NCBI GenBank assembly: GCA_964592645.1
Contig: CAZQFV010000001.1
Location: forward strand, 186,001 to 250,000
Length of the DNA stretch: 64,000 bases
Reading direction: 5' to 3'
Source of the DNA: CAZQFV01 sp964592645
GTDB taxonomy: Bacteria; Chloroflexota; Chloroflexia; DTKN01
In this document: positions 31,852 to 40,021 of the stretch, in pieces
Layout of the letters: every line of letters starts with the position of its first letter
Numbering within the stretch: position 1 is the first letter of the stretch
The notes under the pieces: generated by a model
What the model was told of the DNA's origin: nothing
The model's input: the letters and a program-made list of their open reading frames with translations, nothing else
The model's database searches: none
Translations under genes and position numbers: made by a program

Positions 31852-32466
31852 CTATAGCTCGCGCCGGCCTTCCAGCGCCCGGCTGAGGGTGACCTCGTCG
31901 GCATACTCCAGGTCGCCGCCCATGGGCAGGCCATGGGCCAGGCGGGTCACCCGCACACCCAGCGGGATCAGGTTCTGCGCCAGGTACATGGCCGTGGCGT
32001 CGCCCTCCAGGCTGGGGTTGGTGGCCAGGATGATCTCTTCCACAGGCTGCAGGCGCACGCGGGTCAGCAGCTCGCCGATGCGCAGGTCGTCGGGGCCGAT
32101 CCCCTCCACCGGGGAGATGGCTCCGTGGAGGACATGGTAGAGGCCGCGGTAGCGGCCGGTGCGCTCCAGGGCCACGACGTCCAGCGGCTCCTCGACCACG
32201 CAGATGCGCGTGCGGTCGCGGTCCTCGTCGCTACAGATGGCGCAGGGGTCCGTCTCGGTGATGTTGTAGCAGCGCGAGCAAAAGCGCATGCGCGACTTCA
32301 TCTCCAGGATGGCCTCGGCCAGGGCGCGGGCTTCCTCTTCCGGCACGCGCAGGAGATAGTAGGCCAGGCGGGAGGCGCTCTTGGGCCCGATCCCGGGCAG
32401 GCGGATCAGCTCTTCGACCAACCGGGCCACCGGGCGGGGCAGGTAACGTTCGGCATCGACCCTCAA
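31852..32466 (-). CDS. recR: Recombination mediator RecR
   Basis: A 204-residue DNA-binding protein of the RecFOR pathway, which loads RecA at gaps and breaks. Helix-hairpin-helix: VEELIRLPGIGPKSASRLAY. Zinc finger: CSRCYNITETDPCAIC. Toprim domain: ICVVEEPLDVVALER, GAISPVEGIGPDDL and ATNPSLEGDATAMYL, ending with RLAHGLPMGGDLEYADEVTL. All expected features are intact. It starts 18 nt after ybaB in the classical dnaX-ybaB-recR order. Confidence 0.97.
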   Translation of the reverse strand: MRVDAERYLPRPVARLVEELIRLPGIGPKSASRLAYYLLRVPEEEARALAEAILEMKSRMRFCSRCYNITETDPCAICSDEDRDRTRICVVEEPLDVVALERTGRYRGLYHVLHGAISPVEGIGPDDLRIGELLTRVRLQPVEEIILATNPSLEGDATAMYLAQNLIPLGVRVTRLAHGLPMGGDLEYADEVTLSRALEGRREL

Positions 32467-32484
32467 GGAGGCCCTCCTGGGGCG

Positions 32485-32790
32485 CTAACGCAGGCCGGGG
32501 AGCCCCAACCCCCCGAGCAGCGAGCGCATCTGTTCCTCGGCCATATCCCGCGAGCGTTCCAGCGCTTCGTTGAAGGCGGCCATGATCAGGTCCTGCAGCA
32601 TCTCCACATCCTGGGGGTCCACGACTTCGGGAGCAATGGTCAGGGACTTGATCTCCTGCTGCCCGGTCATCACGATGCGCACGGCGCCGCCGCCGACGGT
32701 CACCTCGACCGTCTTGGCGGACAGCTCCTGCATCATCTGCTCCTGTTTCTGCTGCACCTGGCGCAGGGCCTTGGTGGGGTCCACACGCAT
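32485..32790 (-). CDS. YbaB/EbfC family nucleoid-associated protein
   Basis: A 101-residue DNA-binding protein of the YbaB/EbfC family. The N-terminal helix (KALRQVQQKQEQMMQEL) is followed by two strands (VEVTVGGGAVRIVMTGQQEI) and the DLIMAAFNEALERS helix. Members bind DNA as dimers and bridge or coat it. It lies between dnaX (41 nt) and recR (18 nt), the widely conserved arrangement. GGAGGCAGACC precedes the ATG. Confidence 0.93.
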   Translation of the reverse strand: MRVDPTKALRQVQQKQEQMMQELSAKTVEVTVGGGAVRIVMTGQQEIKSLTIAPEVVDPQDVEMLQDLIMAAFNEALERSRDMAEEQMRSLLGGLGLPGLR

Positions 32791-32831
32791 GGTCTGCCTC
32801 CTCTGGACGATGGTCGGCGGCCGGCCGGCCG

Positions 32832-34487
32832 CTATTCCTCTTCGCTGCCCTCGACATCCACGATGCGCGCGTTAAAGATATTGGCCGCGGCCTGGACGCG
32901 GGGGTCCTGCTGGGCCCGCTGGCGTTCGGTGGCTTGGCGGCGGCGGTTGGGGGCGGCGGCCGCTTCGTCCATCACGCAGCGCAGGCCGTAGTTGCCGCGC
33001 AGCACCTTGCTGAGCACTTCCTCGACGACGCGCCGGTTGCGCACCTCCTCGAGCTTGCCCTTGTGGAAGTCGAAGCGAAAGCCCAGGACGACGATGCGCC
33101 CCTCCACGCCGACCGGCCGGCAGTAGGAGCTATGCAGCAGGGCCTGTACCGAGGGGTCCTTGGGCCGGACGCCCTCGACGATGCGGGGCCAGGCGGCCAG
33201 GACCTGCTCCAGGGTCAGTGTCCCGCCGGCCGGGTTTTCCTCCGCGGCCGGGGCCGGCGGCTCGGCGCCCGGCGGGGGGGCGGCCTTTTCCGTGGCCGGC
33301 GATGGGGCCGGGGCGGTGGTGGGCCGGCGGGGCGCGGGCGCGGGCCGGGCCGGCTCGCTGGGCCGGGTGGTCGGGGCCGAGGGGCGCGGCGCCGGCTCCT
33401 CGTCCGGCAGCACGGCTTCTACCACGGCCAGTTCCAGCGGCAACTGGCCGTACCAGCCGGCCCGCAGGTCGGCATCGAGCAGGCTGAAGCGGCGCACCCA
33501 GGCGGCCAGGCGGCCCGGGCTGGTGCGTTGGGCCCGGGCGCGCATCTCCTCCAGGGTCTCGCGCGGCATGTCCAGCAGGTCGGCGCCGTCGCGGGTCACG
33601 GCCAGGAAGAGCAGTCCGCGCAGGTAGCCCACCAGCTCGCGGTTGAACTGGCGCAGGTCGACGCCGTCGTCGACGACGCGCTGGATCAACTGCAAGGCGG
33701 CCGGCAGGTCGCCGCCGATGAGCCCGTCCACAAGCTGGGGGACATGTTCGCTGCCGCGCATGCCCAGGACGGACTGGACCTCGGCCACGTCCAGGGTGCC
33801 CTCCTGGCCGTAGACCAGCAGCTGGTCGAGCAGGCTTTCGGCGTCGCGCATGCTGCCGGTGGCGCTGCGGGCAATGAGCTCGAGGGCGGCGGGAGTGGCC
33901 TGGAGCCCCTCGGCCTGGACGATGGCCTGCAGCCGGCGCACGACGTCGGCCAGGCGCACGCGGCGAAAGTCGAAGCGCTGGCAGCGCGAGAGCACGGTGG
34001 CCGGGATGCGCTGGGGATCGGTGGTGGCCAGGACAAAGATGACGTGCGGCGGGGGCTCCTCCAACGTCTTGAGGAGGGCGTTAAAGGCCTCGGTGGTGAG
34101 CATGTGGGTCTCGTCGAGGACGTAGAACTTGTACTTCATCTCGCTGGGGGCGAAGCGGACCTTGTCCCGCAGGTCGCGGATCTCGTCGATGCCGCGGTTG
34201 GAGGCGGCGTCGATCTCGATCAGGTCCACGGCCCGGCCCTCGTTGATGGCCACGCAGGAAGGGCAGGTGTTACAGGGGAGCGGGGGTCCCCCGGTGCAGT
34301 TGACGGCCTTGGCCAGGATGCGGGCGGTGGAGGTTTTGCCGGTGCCGCGGGGGCCGGTGAAGAGGTAGGCATGGGCGATGCGGCCGGCGTGCAGGGCCCG
34401 TTCCAGCGTGCGGGTCACATGTTCCTGGCCGATGACCTCGTCGAAGCGCTGGGGACGCCATTTGCGATAGAGGACCTGTCCTGTCAT
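32832..34487 (-). CDS. dnaX: DNA polymerase III subunit gamma/tau
   Basis: A 551-residue clamp-loader ATPase that loads the sliding clamp during replication. Walker A GPRGTGKTSTARILA, a zinc-binding knuckle with CNTCPSC, Walker B FYVLDETHMLT, sensor 1 VLATTDPQRIP and the SRC arginine-finger motif (LSRCQRFDFRR) are all present, followed by the collar domain. Residues about 360-420 are a Pro/Ala/Thr-rich linker, then a C-terminal tau-like domain ending in acidic residues. I did not identify a programmed frameshift site. It heads the minus-strand cluster dnaX-ybaB-recR-roadblock-prmA-rsmE-PHP from a promoter at 34551-34579. Confidence 0.96.
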   Translation of the reverse strand: MTGQVLYRKWRPQRFDEVIGQEHVTRTLERALHAGRIAHAYLFTGPRGTGKTSTARILAKAVNCTGGPPLPCNTCPSCVAINEGRAVDLIEIDAASNRGIDEIRDLRDKVRFAPSEMKYKFYVLDETHMLTTEAFNALLKTLEEPPPHVIFVLATTDPQRIPATVLSRCQRFDFRRVRLADVVRRLQAIVQAEGLQATPAALELIARSATGSMRDAESLLDQLLVYGQEGTLDVAEVQSVLGMRGSEHVPQLVDGLIGGDLPAALQLIQRVVDDGVDLRQFNRELVGYLRGLLFLAVTRDGADLLDMPRETLEEMRARAQRTSPGRLAAWVRRFSLLDADLRAGWYGQLPLELAVVEAVLPDEEPAPRPSAPTTRPSEPARPAPAPRRPTTAPAPSPATEKAAPPPGAEPPAPAAEENPAGGTLTLEQVLAAWPRIVEGVRPKDPSVQALLHSSYCRPVGVEGRIVVLGFRFDFHKGKLEEVRNRRVVEEVLSKVLRGNYGLRCVMDEAAAAPNRRRQATERQRAQQDPRVQAAANIFNARIVDVEGSEEE

Positions 34488-34550
34488 TGCCTGCTTCTCC
34501 CGCCGTGGGATGGTGCGGCCGGCCGGCCGCGCTGCATGGTAGCCGGCCCT

Positions 34551-34579
34551 ATTGTACTACAGGCCGGGCCCCGGCGCAA
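34551..34579 (-). promoter_or_regulatory. Promoter of dnaX
   Basis: On the minus strand: TTGCGC (34579-34574), 17 bp, TACAAT (34556-34551). The same box sequences as the CrtQ-like promoter. Confidence 0.7.
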
Positions 34580-34645
34580 ATACGGAAAAGCCGGGAGATG
34601 GGCCGCGGCGGCCTGGGATGGGGAGCAATTTGCGGAAAAAGCCTC

Positions 34646-34674
34646 TTGACAAATCGCCCGGTGCATGGTATACT
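34646..34674 (+). promoter_or_regulatory. Promoter of the LacI-family regulator
   Basis: TTGACA (34646-34651), 17 bp, TATACT (34669-34674) with TGG extended -10. The expected transcription start falls inside the operator at 34679-34694. Confidence 0.8.
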
Positions 34675-34678
34675 ATAG

Positions 34679-34694
34679 TTGAGAGCGCTCTCAA
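34679..34694. promoter_or_regulatory. LacI-family operator O1
   Basis: TTGAGAGCGCTCTCAA, a perfect 16-bp palindrome with the CG centre typical of LacI/GalR operators, placed directly after the -10 box so that binding blocks initiation. Confidence 0.85.
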
Positions 34695-34868
34695 TACGGT
34701 CCCTGGGTTCCGCGGTTTTCCCCTATGATTCGGACCCAATCCCCAGGATGGGGCGCTTCCGGCGGGTTGATACCTGGTTTATGTGGTCCCGTTGACGGCT
34801 AACACCCTGTAGAACAGGCCCGACAGCACCGTTCGAGCGTGCTGGTGGACACTTTGCGAATACCATTG

Positions 34869-34882
34869 TGAGAGCGCTCTCA
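34869..34882. promoter_or_regulatory. LacI-family operator O2
   Basis: TGAGAGCGCTCTCA, sharing the 14-bp core of O1. It ends 10 bp before the start codon of the regulator and overlaps its ribosome binding site region. The centre lies 189 bp from O1. Confidence 0.85.
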
Positions 34883-34892
34883 GGAGCGGGCG

Positions 34893-35912
34893 ATGAACCC
34901 CACATTGGAGGAGGTCGCCAAACTCGCCGGGGTCTCCCGGGCCACCGTTTCCCGGGTGATCAACGACCGTCCCAATGTCCGGGCCGCGATCCGCGAAAAG
35001 GTCTGGCAGGCCGTCCGCGATTCGGGCTACCGCCCTCACGCCGTGGCCCGCAGCCTGGTCACCCGCCGCACCGGGATTCTGGGCGTGGTGATCCCCGAGG
35101 CCGTCTCCACCCTCTTTACCGACCCCTTCTTCCCTCAATTCCTGCGCGGCACGACCGAGGCCTGTAACGCCCACCAGCAGCAGTTGATGCTGGTCCTGCT
35201 CAGCGACCCTACCGGCGAGCAGGAGATGTACCAGCGGGTGCTGCGCAACGGCTACCTGGATGGGGTCATCGTGGCCTCGGCCACGGTGGGCGACCCCCTG
35301 ATCGCGGCCATGCTGCGCGACGGCATCCCTTTCGTCTCGGTCGGCCGGCACCCCGACAAGCGCGTCCATGTCGTGGACGTGGACAACCTCGGCGGGGCGC
35401 GCGTCGCCGTGGAGCACCTGCTGCGCCTGGGCCACCGCCGCATCGCCACCATCGCCGGCCCGGCCGGGATGACCTCCGGGCAGGACCGCCTGGAGGGTTA
35501 TCGCCAGGCCCTGGAGTCCTATCACGTGCCCCTGGACAAGCGCCTGGTGGTCCATGGCGATTACACCGAGGCCGGCGGCGCGCTGGCTATGCAACAACTG
35601 CTCCCCAGGGGGCCCACGGCCGTCTTTGTGGCCAGCGACACGATGGCCGTCGGGGCGCTCAAGTGGCTGCGTCAGGCCGGCCGGCGCGTCCCGGACGATA
35701 TCGCCCTGGTCGGCTTCGACGACATCCCCGTGGCCTCGGCCGTCGAGCCGCGCCTGACCACGGTGCGCCAGCCGATCTCGCGCCTGGGGGCCCTGGCGGT
35801 GGATGTCCTGGTCGGACTGCTGCAGGGGCCGGCGGCGGCCCCGTCTTCGCCCCAGCGGATCGTCCTGCCCACGGAATTGGTCATACGCGAGTCCTGCGGA
35901 GCGTTGCGATGA
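34893..35912 (+). CDS. LacI-family transcriptional regulator
   Basis: A 339-residue repressor. The N-terminal HTH (TLEEVAKLAGVSRATVSRVI) and hinge helix are followed by a periplasmic-binding-like sensor domain (GILGVVIPEAVSTLFTDPFF, GVIVASATVGDPLI, DNLGGARVAVEHLLRLGHRR, ALVGFDDIPVASAVEPRLTT). Two perfect palindromes in its own leader strongly suggest autoregulation. Its stop codon overlaps the ATG of a GH130 gene (ATGA), and the beta-glycoside transporter and GH94 genes follow, so the effector is probably a short beta-glucoside or mannoside. The exact sugar cannot be read from the sequence. Confidence 0.95.
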   Translation: MNPTLEEVAKLAGVSRATVSRVINDRPNVRAAIREKVWQAVRDSGYRPHAVARSLVTRRTGILGVVIPEAVSTLFTDPFFPQFLRGTTEACNAHQQQLMLVLLSDPTGEQEMYQRVLRNGYLDGVIVASATVGDPLIAAMLRDGIPFVSVGRHPDKRVHVVDVDNLGGARVAVEHLLRLGHRRIATIAGPAGMTSGQDRLEGYRQALESYHVPLDKRLVVHGDYTEAGGALAMQQLLPRGPTAVFVASDTMAVGALKWLRQAGRRVPDDIALVGFDDIPVASAVEPRLTTVRQPISRLGALAVDVLVGLLQGPAAAPSSPQRIVLPTELVIRESCGALR

Positions 35913-36916
35913 ACGAGCAGCGAGCGCGTTCCCTGGCCCAAGTAATCGGCGCCGCGCTGCCCAATCTCCCCTGGGAGGAGCGCCCGGCGGGCGCCCGCGA
36001 CGTGGTCTGGCGCTCGCGGCGCAACCCGATCATCCCGCGCGACCTGGTCCCCTGCGCCAACAGCATCTTTAACAGCGCCGTCGTGCCTTTCGACGATGGC
36101 TACGCCGGCGTGTTCCGCGTGGACCACCGCACGCGCGCCATGCACCTGCACCGCGGCCGCAGCGCCGATGGCATCGCCTGGCAGATCGACGAGGACCCGA
36201 TCGAGTTCATCTGCGATATCCCGGAGCTTCGGCGCTACGAGTACCGCTACGACCCGCGCGTCTGCTGGATCGAGGACCGCTACTACCTCACCTGGTGTAA
36301 CGGCTACCACGGCCCGACCATCGGCGTCGGCTACACGTTCGATTTCGCGCAGTTCTACCAGTTGGAGAACGCCTTCCTGCCCTACAACCGCAACGGCGTC
36401 CTCTTTCCCCGCAAAATCGACGGCCAGTTTGCCATGCTGAGCCGCCCTAGCGATACCGGACACACGCCTTTCGGCGACATCTTTTACAGCGAGAGCCCCG
36501 ACCTGCGTTACTGGGGCGGCCACCGCCACGTGATGAGCCCTTCCCGGGAGTGGGGCTGGCAGAGCACCAAGATCGGGGCCGGCCCGACGCCCATCGAGAC
36601 CAGCGCCGGCTGGCTGCTCATCTACCACGGGGTGTTGACTTCCTGCAACGGCTACGTGTACAGTATGGGGGCCGCCCTGCTCGACCTCGACGAGCCTTGG
36701 AAGGTCAAGTGCCGGGCGGCCCCCTACCTGCTCTCGCCGCAGGCGCTGTACGAGTGCGTCGGCGACACGCCGAACGTGGTCTTTCCCTGCGCGGCCCTGT
36801 GCGACGCGCCCACGGGCCGCCTGGCGATCTACTATGGCGCGGCGGATACCGTTACCTGTCTCGCCTATGCCCGGGTCGATGACCTCCTGGAGTTTGTCCT
36901 GGAGAACGCGCTATGA
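35909..36916 (+). CDS. GH130 family glycoside phosphorylase
   Basis: A 335-residue five-bladed propeller enzyme. Family marks are NPIIPRDLVPCANSIFNSAV, HLHRGRSADGIAW, YDPRVCWIEDRYYLTWC (with the conserved DPR), GDIFYSESPDLRYWG, KIGAGPTPIETSAGWLLIYH and the closing IYYGAADTVTCLA. GH130 enzymes use phosphate to cleave beta-mannosides, for example mannosyl-glucose or manno-oligosaccharides, giving mannose-1-phosphate; a minority are hydrolases. It is coupled to the LacI gene by a 4-nt overlap. With GH94 in the same locus, energy-saving breakdown of mannan- or cellulose-derived sugars is likely. The linkage specificity is not determined. Confidence 0.88.
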   Translation: MNEQRARSLAQVIGAALPNLPWEERPAGARDVVWRSRRNPIIPRDLVPCANSIFNSAVVPFDDGYAGVFRVDHRTRAMHLHRGRSADGIAWQIDEDPIEFICDIPELRRYEYRYDPRVCWIEDRYYLTWCNGYHGPTIGVGYTFDFAQFYQLENAFLPYNRNGVLFPRKIDGQFAMLSRPSDTGHTPFGDIFYSESPDLRYWGGHRHVMSPSREWGWQSTKIGAGPTPIETSAGWLLIYHGVLTSCNGYVYSMGAALLDLDEPWKVKCRAAPYLLSPQALYECVGDTPNVVFPCAALCDAPTGRLAIYYGAADTVTCLAYARVDDLLEFVLENAL

Positions 36917-36970
36917 AGAGCCCGGAAGCGGGATGGTAACGGCGTTCAGACCGTAGGGCCCGACATGAGA

Positions 36971-37011
36971 ACAGAGACCGCTGGTGGCTGTCAACCGCAT
37001 ACGGTCTCTGT
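36971..37011. repeat. Inverted repeat between GH130 and the ABC transporter genes
   Basis: Perfect 10-bp arms 36971-36980 and 37002-37011 in the 277-bp gap. It may end the LacI-GH130 transcript. A second weaker stem (37051-37057/37079-37085) follows. The rest of the gap shows no operator like those at 34679 and 34869 and no clear promoter. Confidence 0.5.
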
Positions 37012-37193
37012 CCCAGGGCAGAACCGGTTTGATCCTGGTGCAGGGCGGTATTGCGGTTCCTGCCTATCCTCCTATTCTACCGCAAGGTGGCAGTAACCGC
37101 AAATGGCAAAGGAGGTGCGAAGGTCATTATCGGCCTATCGACAAGGTTCGCAAGGTTTCTGCCACCGGATCACCCCAATAAGGAGGTAAAGAA

Positions 37194-38951
37194 ATGCGTG
37201 CCAAGGCTATGTTCGTCCTGTCGATCCTCGTCCTGCTGGCGATCCTCCTCGCGGCGTGCGGCCCCACGACCACCCAGATCGTCCAGCAGACCGTGCCCGT
37301 CCCCGTGACGGTGCCGCCCGAACCGGCGGCCACGTCCTACCCGCGCAGCGAGACCCTCTATGTCAGCGGCGCGGCCTGGGGGCCGGCCTCCACCTGGAAC
37401 CCGTTTCAGCCGGGCAGCCTGGCCAACACGACCGGGACCATCGGCAACGTCTACGAGTTCCTCTTCTCCTACGACCCGCTCAAGGGGCAGATGTCCCCCT
37501 GGCTCGCCGAGAGCGGCACCTGGAAAAACGCGACAACCTATGCCGTGACCCTTCGCCCGGGCCTCACCTGGTCGGATGGCAAGGCCCTGACGGCCAACGA
37601 CGTCAAGTTCACCTTCGAGCTCGGTCAGAAGTACAACGCCCTGTGGTTCGCCCCCATGTGGAAGTATCTGACCGGGATCACCGTGATCGACGATACCCAC
37701 CTGGAGTTCGCCTTCCAAAACCCCCTCTACCAGGAGTTCGAGAACAACCTCTACAACATCCCCATTGTTCCCGAGCACCTCTGGAAGGACCGCTCGGAGG
37801 CCGATATCACCACCGGGGCCAACGAGAAGCCCATCGGTTCGGGCGCCTACCTGTACCTGACCCACGCCGAGGACCGCAACGTCTGGATCCGCAACGAGAA
37901 CTGGTGGGGCATCAAGGTCTTTGGCGCGCCCGCCCCCAAGTACATCGTCGACATCCGCACGTCCAGCAACAACGTCGCTCTGGGCATGGTCATCAAAGGG
38001 GAGCTCGACCTGAGCAACAACTTTTTGCCGGGTGTCGCCGAATTGGCCAACAAGGGCTACGTCACGACCTACTTTGCCAAGGCCCCCTACATGCTGTCGG
38101 CCAACACGGCCGTGCTGTTCCTGAACACGACCAAGAAACCGCTGGACGACGCCGCCTTCCGGCGGGCCCTGGCCTTTGCCATCGATGTCCCCTCCATCGT
38201 CAACGTCGCCTATGCCCAACTGGTCAAGGCGGCCAGCCCGACCGGCCTCCTGCCCTCCCTGGACAAGTACGTGGACAAGGACGTGGTGGCGCGGCTGGGC
38301 TACACCTTTGACACGGCCAAGGCCAAGCAGATGCTGGAGGCGGCCGGTTACAAGGACGTCAACAACGATGGCTTTGTCGAGGCGCCCGATGGCTCCAAGG
38401 TCGAGCTCCGGGTGACCTGCCCCAACGGTTGGACGGACTGGATGGAGGCGATCAACGTCATCGCCACCAGCGCCCAGGCCGCGGGCATCAACATCAAGGC
38501 CCAGACCCCCGACTATGGGGCCTGGAACACGGAGCTGCAGGGTGGCACCTTTGACATGACCCTGAACAACTGGGCCGCCATGAGCAATACGCCCTGGACG
38601 CTCTACAACCTCCTCTTCCGCCATCCGATCCAGGAGCAGATGCAGAGCGGCAACTTTGGCCGGTACAACAACCAGCAGATGTTCGACCTGGTGGATAACC
38701 TGGCCAAAATCCCGATGTCGGACGAGGCCGGCATGAAGAAGGCCTGCTCCCAGATCCAGGAGCTTATGCTGACCGATATGCCGATGATCCCGCTGTGGTA
38801 CAACGGCCTGTGGGCCCAGTGGAGCAACGCGACCTGGACCAACTGGCCGACGGAAAAGTCCTCCAGCCCCACCCTGCCCACCACCTGGTCCGGGTACTGG
38901 CAGCTGGGAGGGCTGCAGACCCTCATCAACCTGAAACCGGCGAACCCGTAG
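37194..38951 (+). CDS. ABC transporter substrate-binding lipoprotein, family 5 (Opp-type)
   Basis: A 585-residue extracytoplasmic receptor. Signal peptide with lipobox LLAAC (C22), a short Thr/Gln/Val-rich stalk, and the SBP_bac_5 domain: WKNATTYAVTLRPGLTWSDG, ALTANDVKFTFE, PLDDAAFRRALAFAIDVPSI and KQMLEAAGYKDVNNDGFVEA. The family includes peptide receptors and, especially in thermophiles such as Thermotoga, receptors for cello- and manno-oligosaccharides. Given GH130 and GH94 on both sides, oligosaccharide binding is favoured. AAGGAGGT precedes the ATG. A strong hairpin follows the stop, as expected for a receptor made in excess over its permeases. Confidence 0.93.
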   Translation: MRAKAMFVLSILVLLAILLAACGPTTTQIVQQTVPVPVTVPPEPAATSYPRSETLYVSGAAWGPASTWNPFQPGSLANTTGTIGNVYEFLFSYDPLKGQMSPWLAESGTWKNATTYAVTLRPGLTWSDGKALTANDVKFTFELGQKYNALWFAPMWKYLTGITVIDDTHLEFAFQNPLYQEFENNLYNIPIVPEHLWKDRSEADITTGANEKPIGSGAYLYLTHAEDRNVWIRNENWWGIKVFGAPAPKYIVDIRTSSNNVALGMVIKGELDLSNNFLPGVAELANKGYVTTYFAKAPYMLSANTAVLFLNTTKKPLDDAAFRRALAFAIDVPSIVNVAYAQLVKAASPTGLLPSLDKYVDKDVVARLGYTFDTAKAKQMLEAAGYKDVNNDGFVEAPDGSKVELRVTCPNGWTDWMEAINVIATSAQAAGINIKAQTPDYGAWNTELQGGTFDMTLNNWAAMSNTPWTLYNLLFRHPIQEQMQSGNFGRYNNQQMFDLVDNLAKIPMSDEAGMKKACSQIQELMLTDMPMIPLWYNGLWAQWSNATWTNWPTEKSSSPTLPTTWSGYWQLGGLQTLINLKPANP

Positions 38952-38972
38952 CCGGCCCCGGGACGTTCTGCC

Positions 38973-39007
38973 GACTGCCCCTCCTCCTCTGAGGAGGAGG
39001 GGCAGTC
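38973..39007 (+). repeat. 17-bp hairpin between receptor and permease genes
   Basis: Perfect arms 38973-38989 and 38991-39007 with a 1-nt centre. There is no T-run. It ends 21 bp before the permease start. Such stems often protect the 3' end of the binding-protein message and lower downstream expression. Confidence 0.85.
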
Positions 39008-39028
39008 CTCCCCGGAGACGGAGGCCCC

Positions 39029-40021
39029 ATGCGCCGCTACTTTGGCCGCAAGCTGCTCATCTATAGCCTGACCTTTTTCCTGGCGGTGACCATCGACTGG
39101 ATGATCCCGCGCTTCATGCCCGGCGATCCCATCGCCAACATGGTGGCGCGTGCCTCGATCAACAGCAATGCCGCCGAGGTGATGCATGCTTACTACACCC
39201 ACGTCTTTGGGTTGGACCTGCCTATCTGGCAGCAGTACCTGAACTTCTGGAGCGCCCTCTTCCGGGGAGACCTGGGGACCAGCGTCTACCTGTTCCCGAC
39301 GCCCGTGACCCAGGTGCTCTGGCGCGCCGTGCCCTACGACCTCTTCCTCCTGGTCCCGGCCATCCTGTTGGGCTGGTACGCGGGCAACAAGTTCGGCGCC
39401 TTTGCGGCGCGCTCCCGGTGGCTGGACAGCACCGTTTCGCCGCTGGGGTACATCCTCACGGCGACCCCCTATATGTGGCTGGGGATCCTGCTGGCTTGGT
39501 TCTTTGGCATCGTCCTGGATATCCTGCCGGTGGCCGGGGCCTACAGCTTCAACCTGCGCCCCACCTTCTCCTGGACCTTTATCTGGAGCGTGCTCACCCA
39601 TTGGTTCATGCCCTTTGCCTCCCTGTTCCTGGTCGAGTTCGGCGGGTGGGCGATCGGTATGCGCAACCTGATCATCTACGAGCTCGAAGCGGACTATTCC
39701 CACTACCTCGAGGCCCTCGGCGCGCCGCGGCGGCTGATCCGCAGCTATGCGTTCCAGAACGCCATCCTGCCGCAGATCACCGGCCTGGCGCTCAAGCTGG
39801 GCGTCATCGTCGCCGGCGCCCTGGTCACCGAGGTGGTGTTTTCCTACCCCGGCATCGGCTACCTGCTCCTGGCGGCGATCCAGAACCAGGACTATTTTCT
39901 GATCCAGGGATGTTTCCTGTTTATCATTATCGGCGTGCTGATTGCCAATTTCGTGATCGATATCGTGTACGTCGTCGTCGATCCGCGGACGCGCCGGGGG
40001 ATGGCGGGGGAGAGCGCATGA
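39029..40021 (+). CDS. ABC transporter permease (OppB-like)
   Basis: A 330-residue inner-membrane permease of the Opp/Dpp type. About six TM helices are visible, starting with KLLIYSLTFFLAVTIDWMIP. The EAA loop, which docks the ATPase, reads EADYSHYLEALGAPRRLIRS, followed by the family-typical YAFQNAILPQITGLALKLG and EVVFSYPGIGYLLL. It forms the channel with the second permease, which it overlaps by 4 nt (ATGA). Confidence 0.94.
   Translation: MRRYFGRKLLIYSLTFFLAVTIDWMIPRFMPGDPIANMVARASINSNAAEVMHAYYTHVFGLDLPIWQQYLNFWSALFRGDLGTSVYLFPTPVTQVLWRAVPYDLFLLVPAILLGWYAGNKFGAFAARSRWLDSTVSPLGYILTATPYMWLGILLAWFFGIVLDILPVAGAYSFNLRPTFSWTFIWSVLTHWFMPFASLFLVEFGGWAIGMRNLIIYELEADYSHYLEALGAPRRLIRSYAFQNAILPQITGLALKLGVIVAGALVTEVVFSYPGIGYLLLAAIQNQDYFLIQGCFLFIIIGVLIANFVIDIVYVVVDPRTRRGMAGESA

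Larger units (their letters stand above)
34488..34892. other. 405-bp divergent regulatory region between dnaX and the LacI gene
   Basis: The region has no credible coding frame. It holds the minus-strand dnaX promoter (34551-34579), the plus-strand LacI-gene promoter (34646-34674) and two identical 12-bp palindromic cores of LacI-type operators. The 170 bp between the operators contain a weak hairpin (arms 34824-34829 and 34839-34844) and nothing else I can name. Confidence 0.8.
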
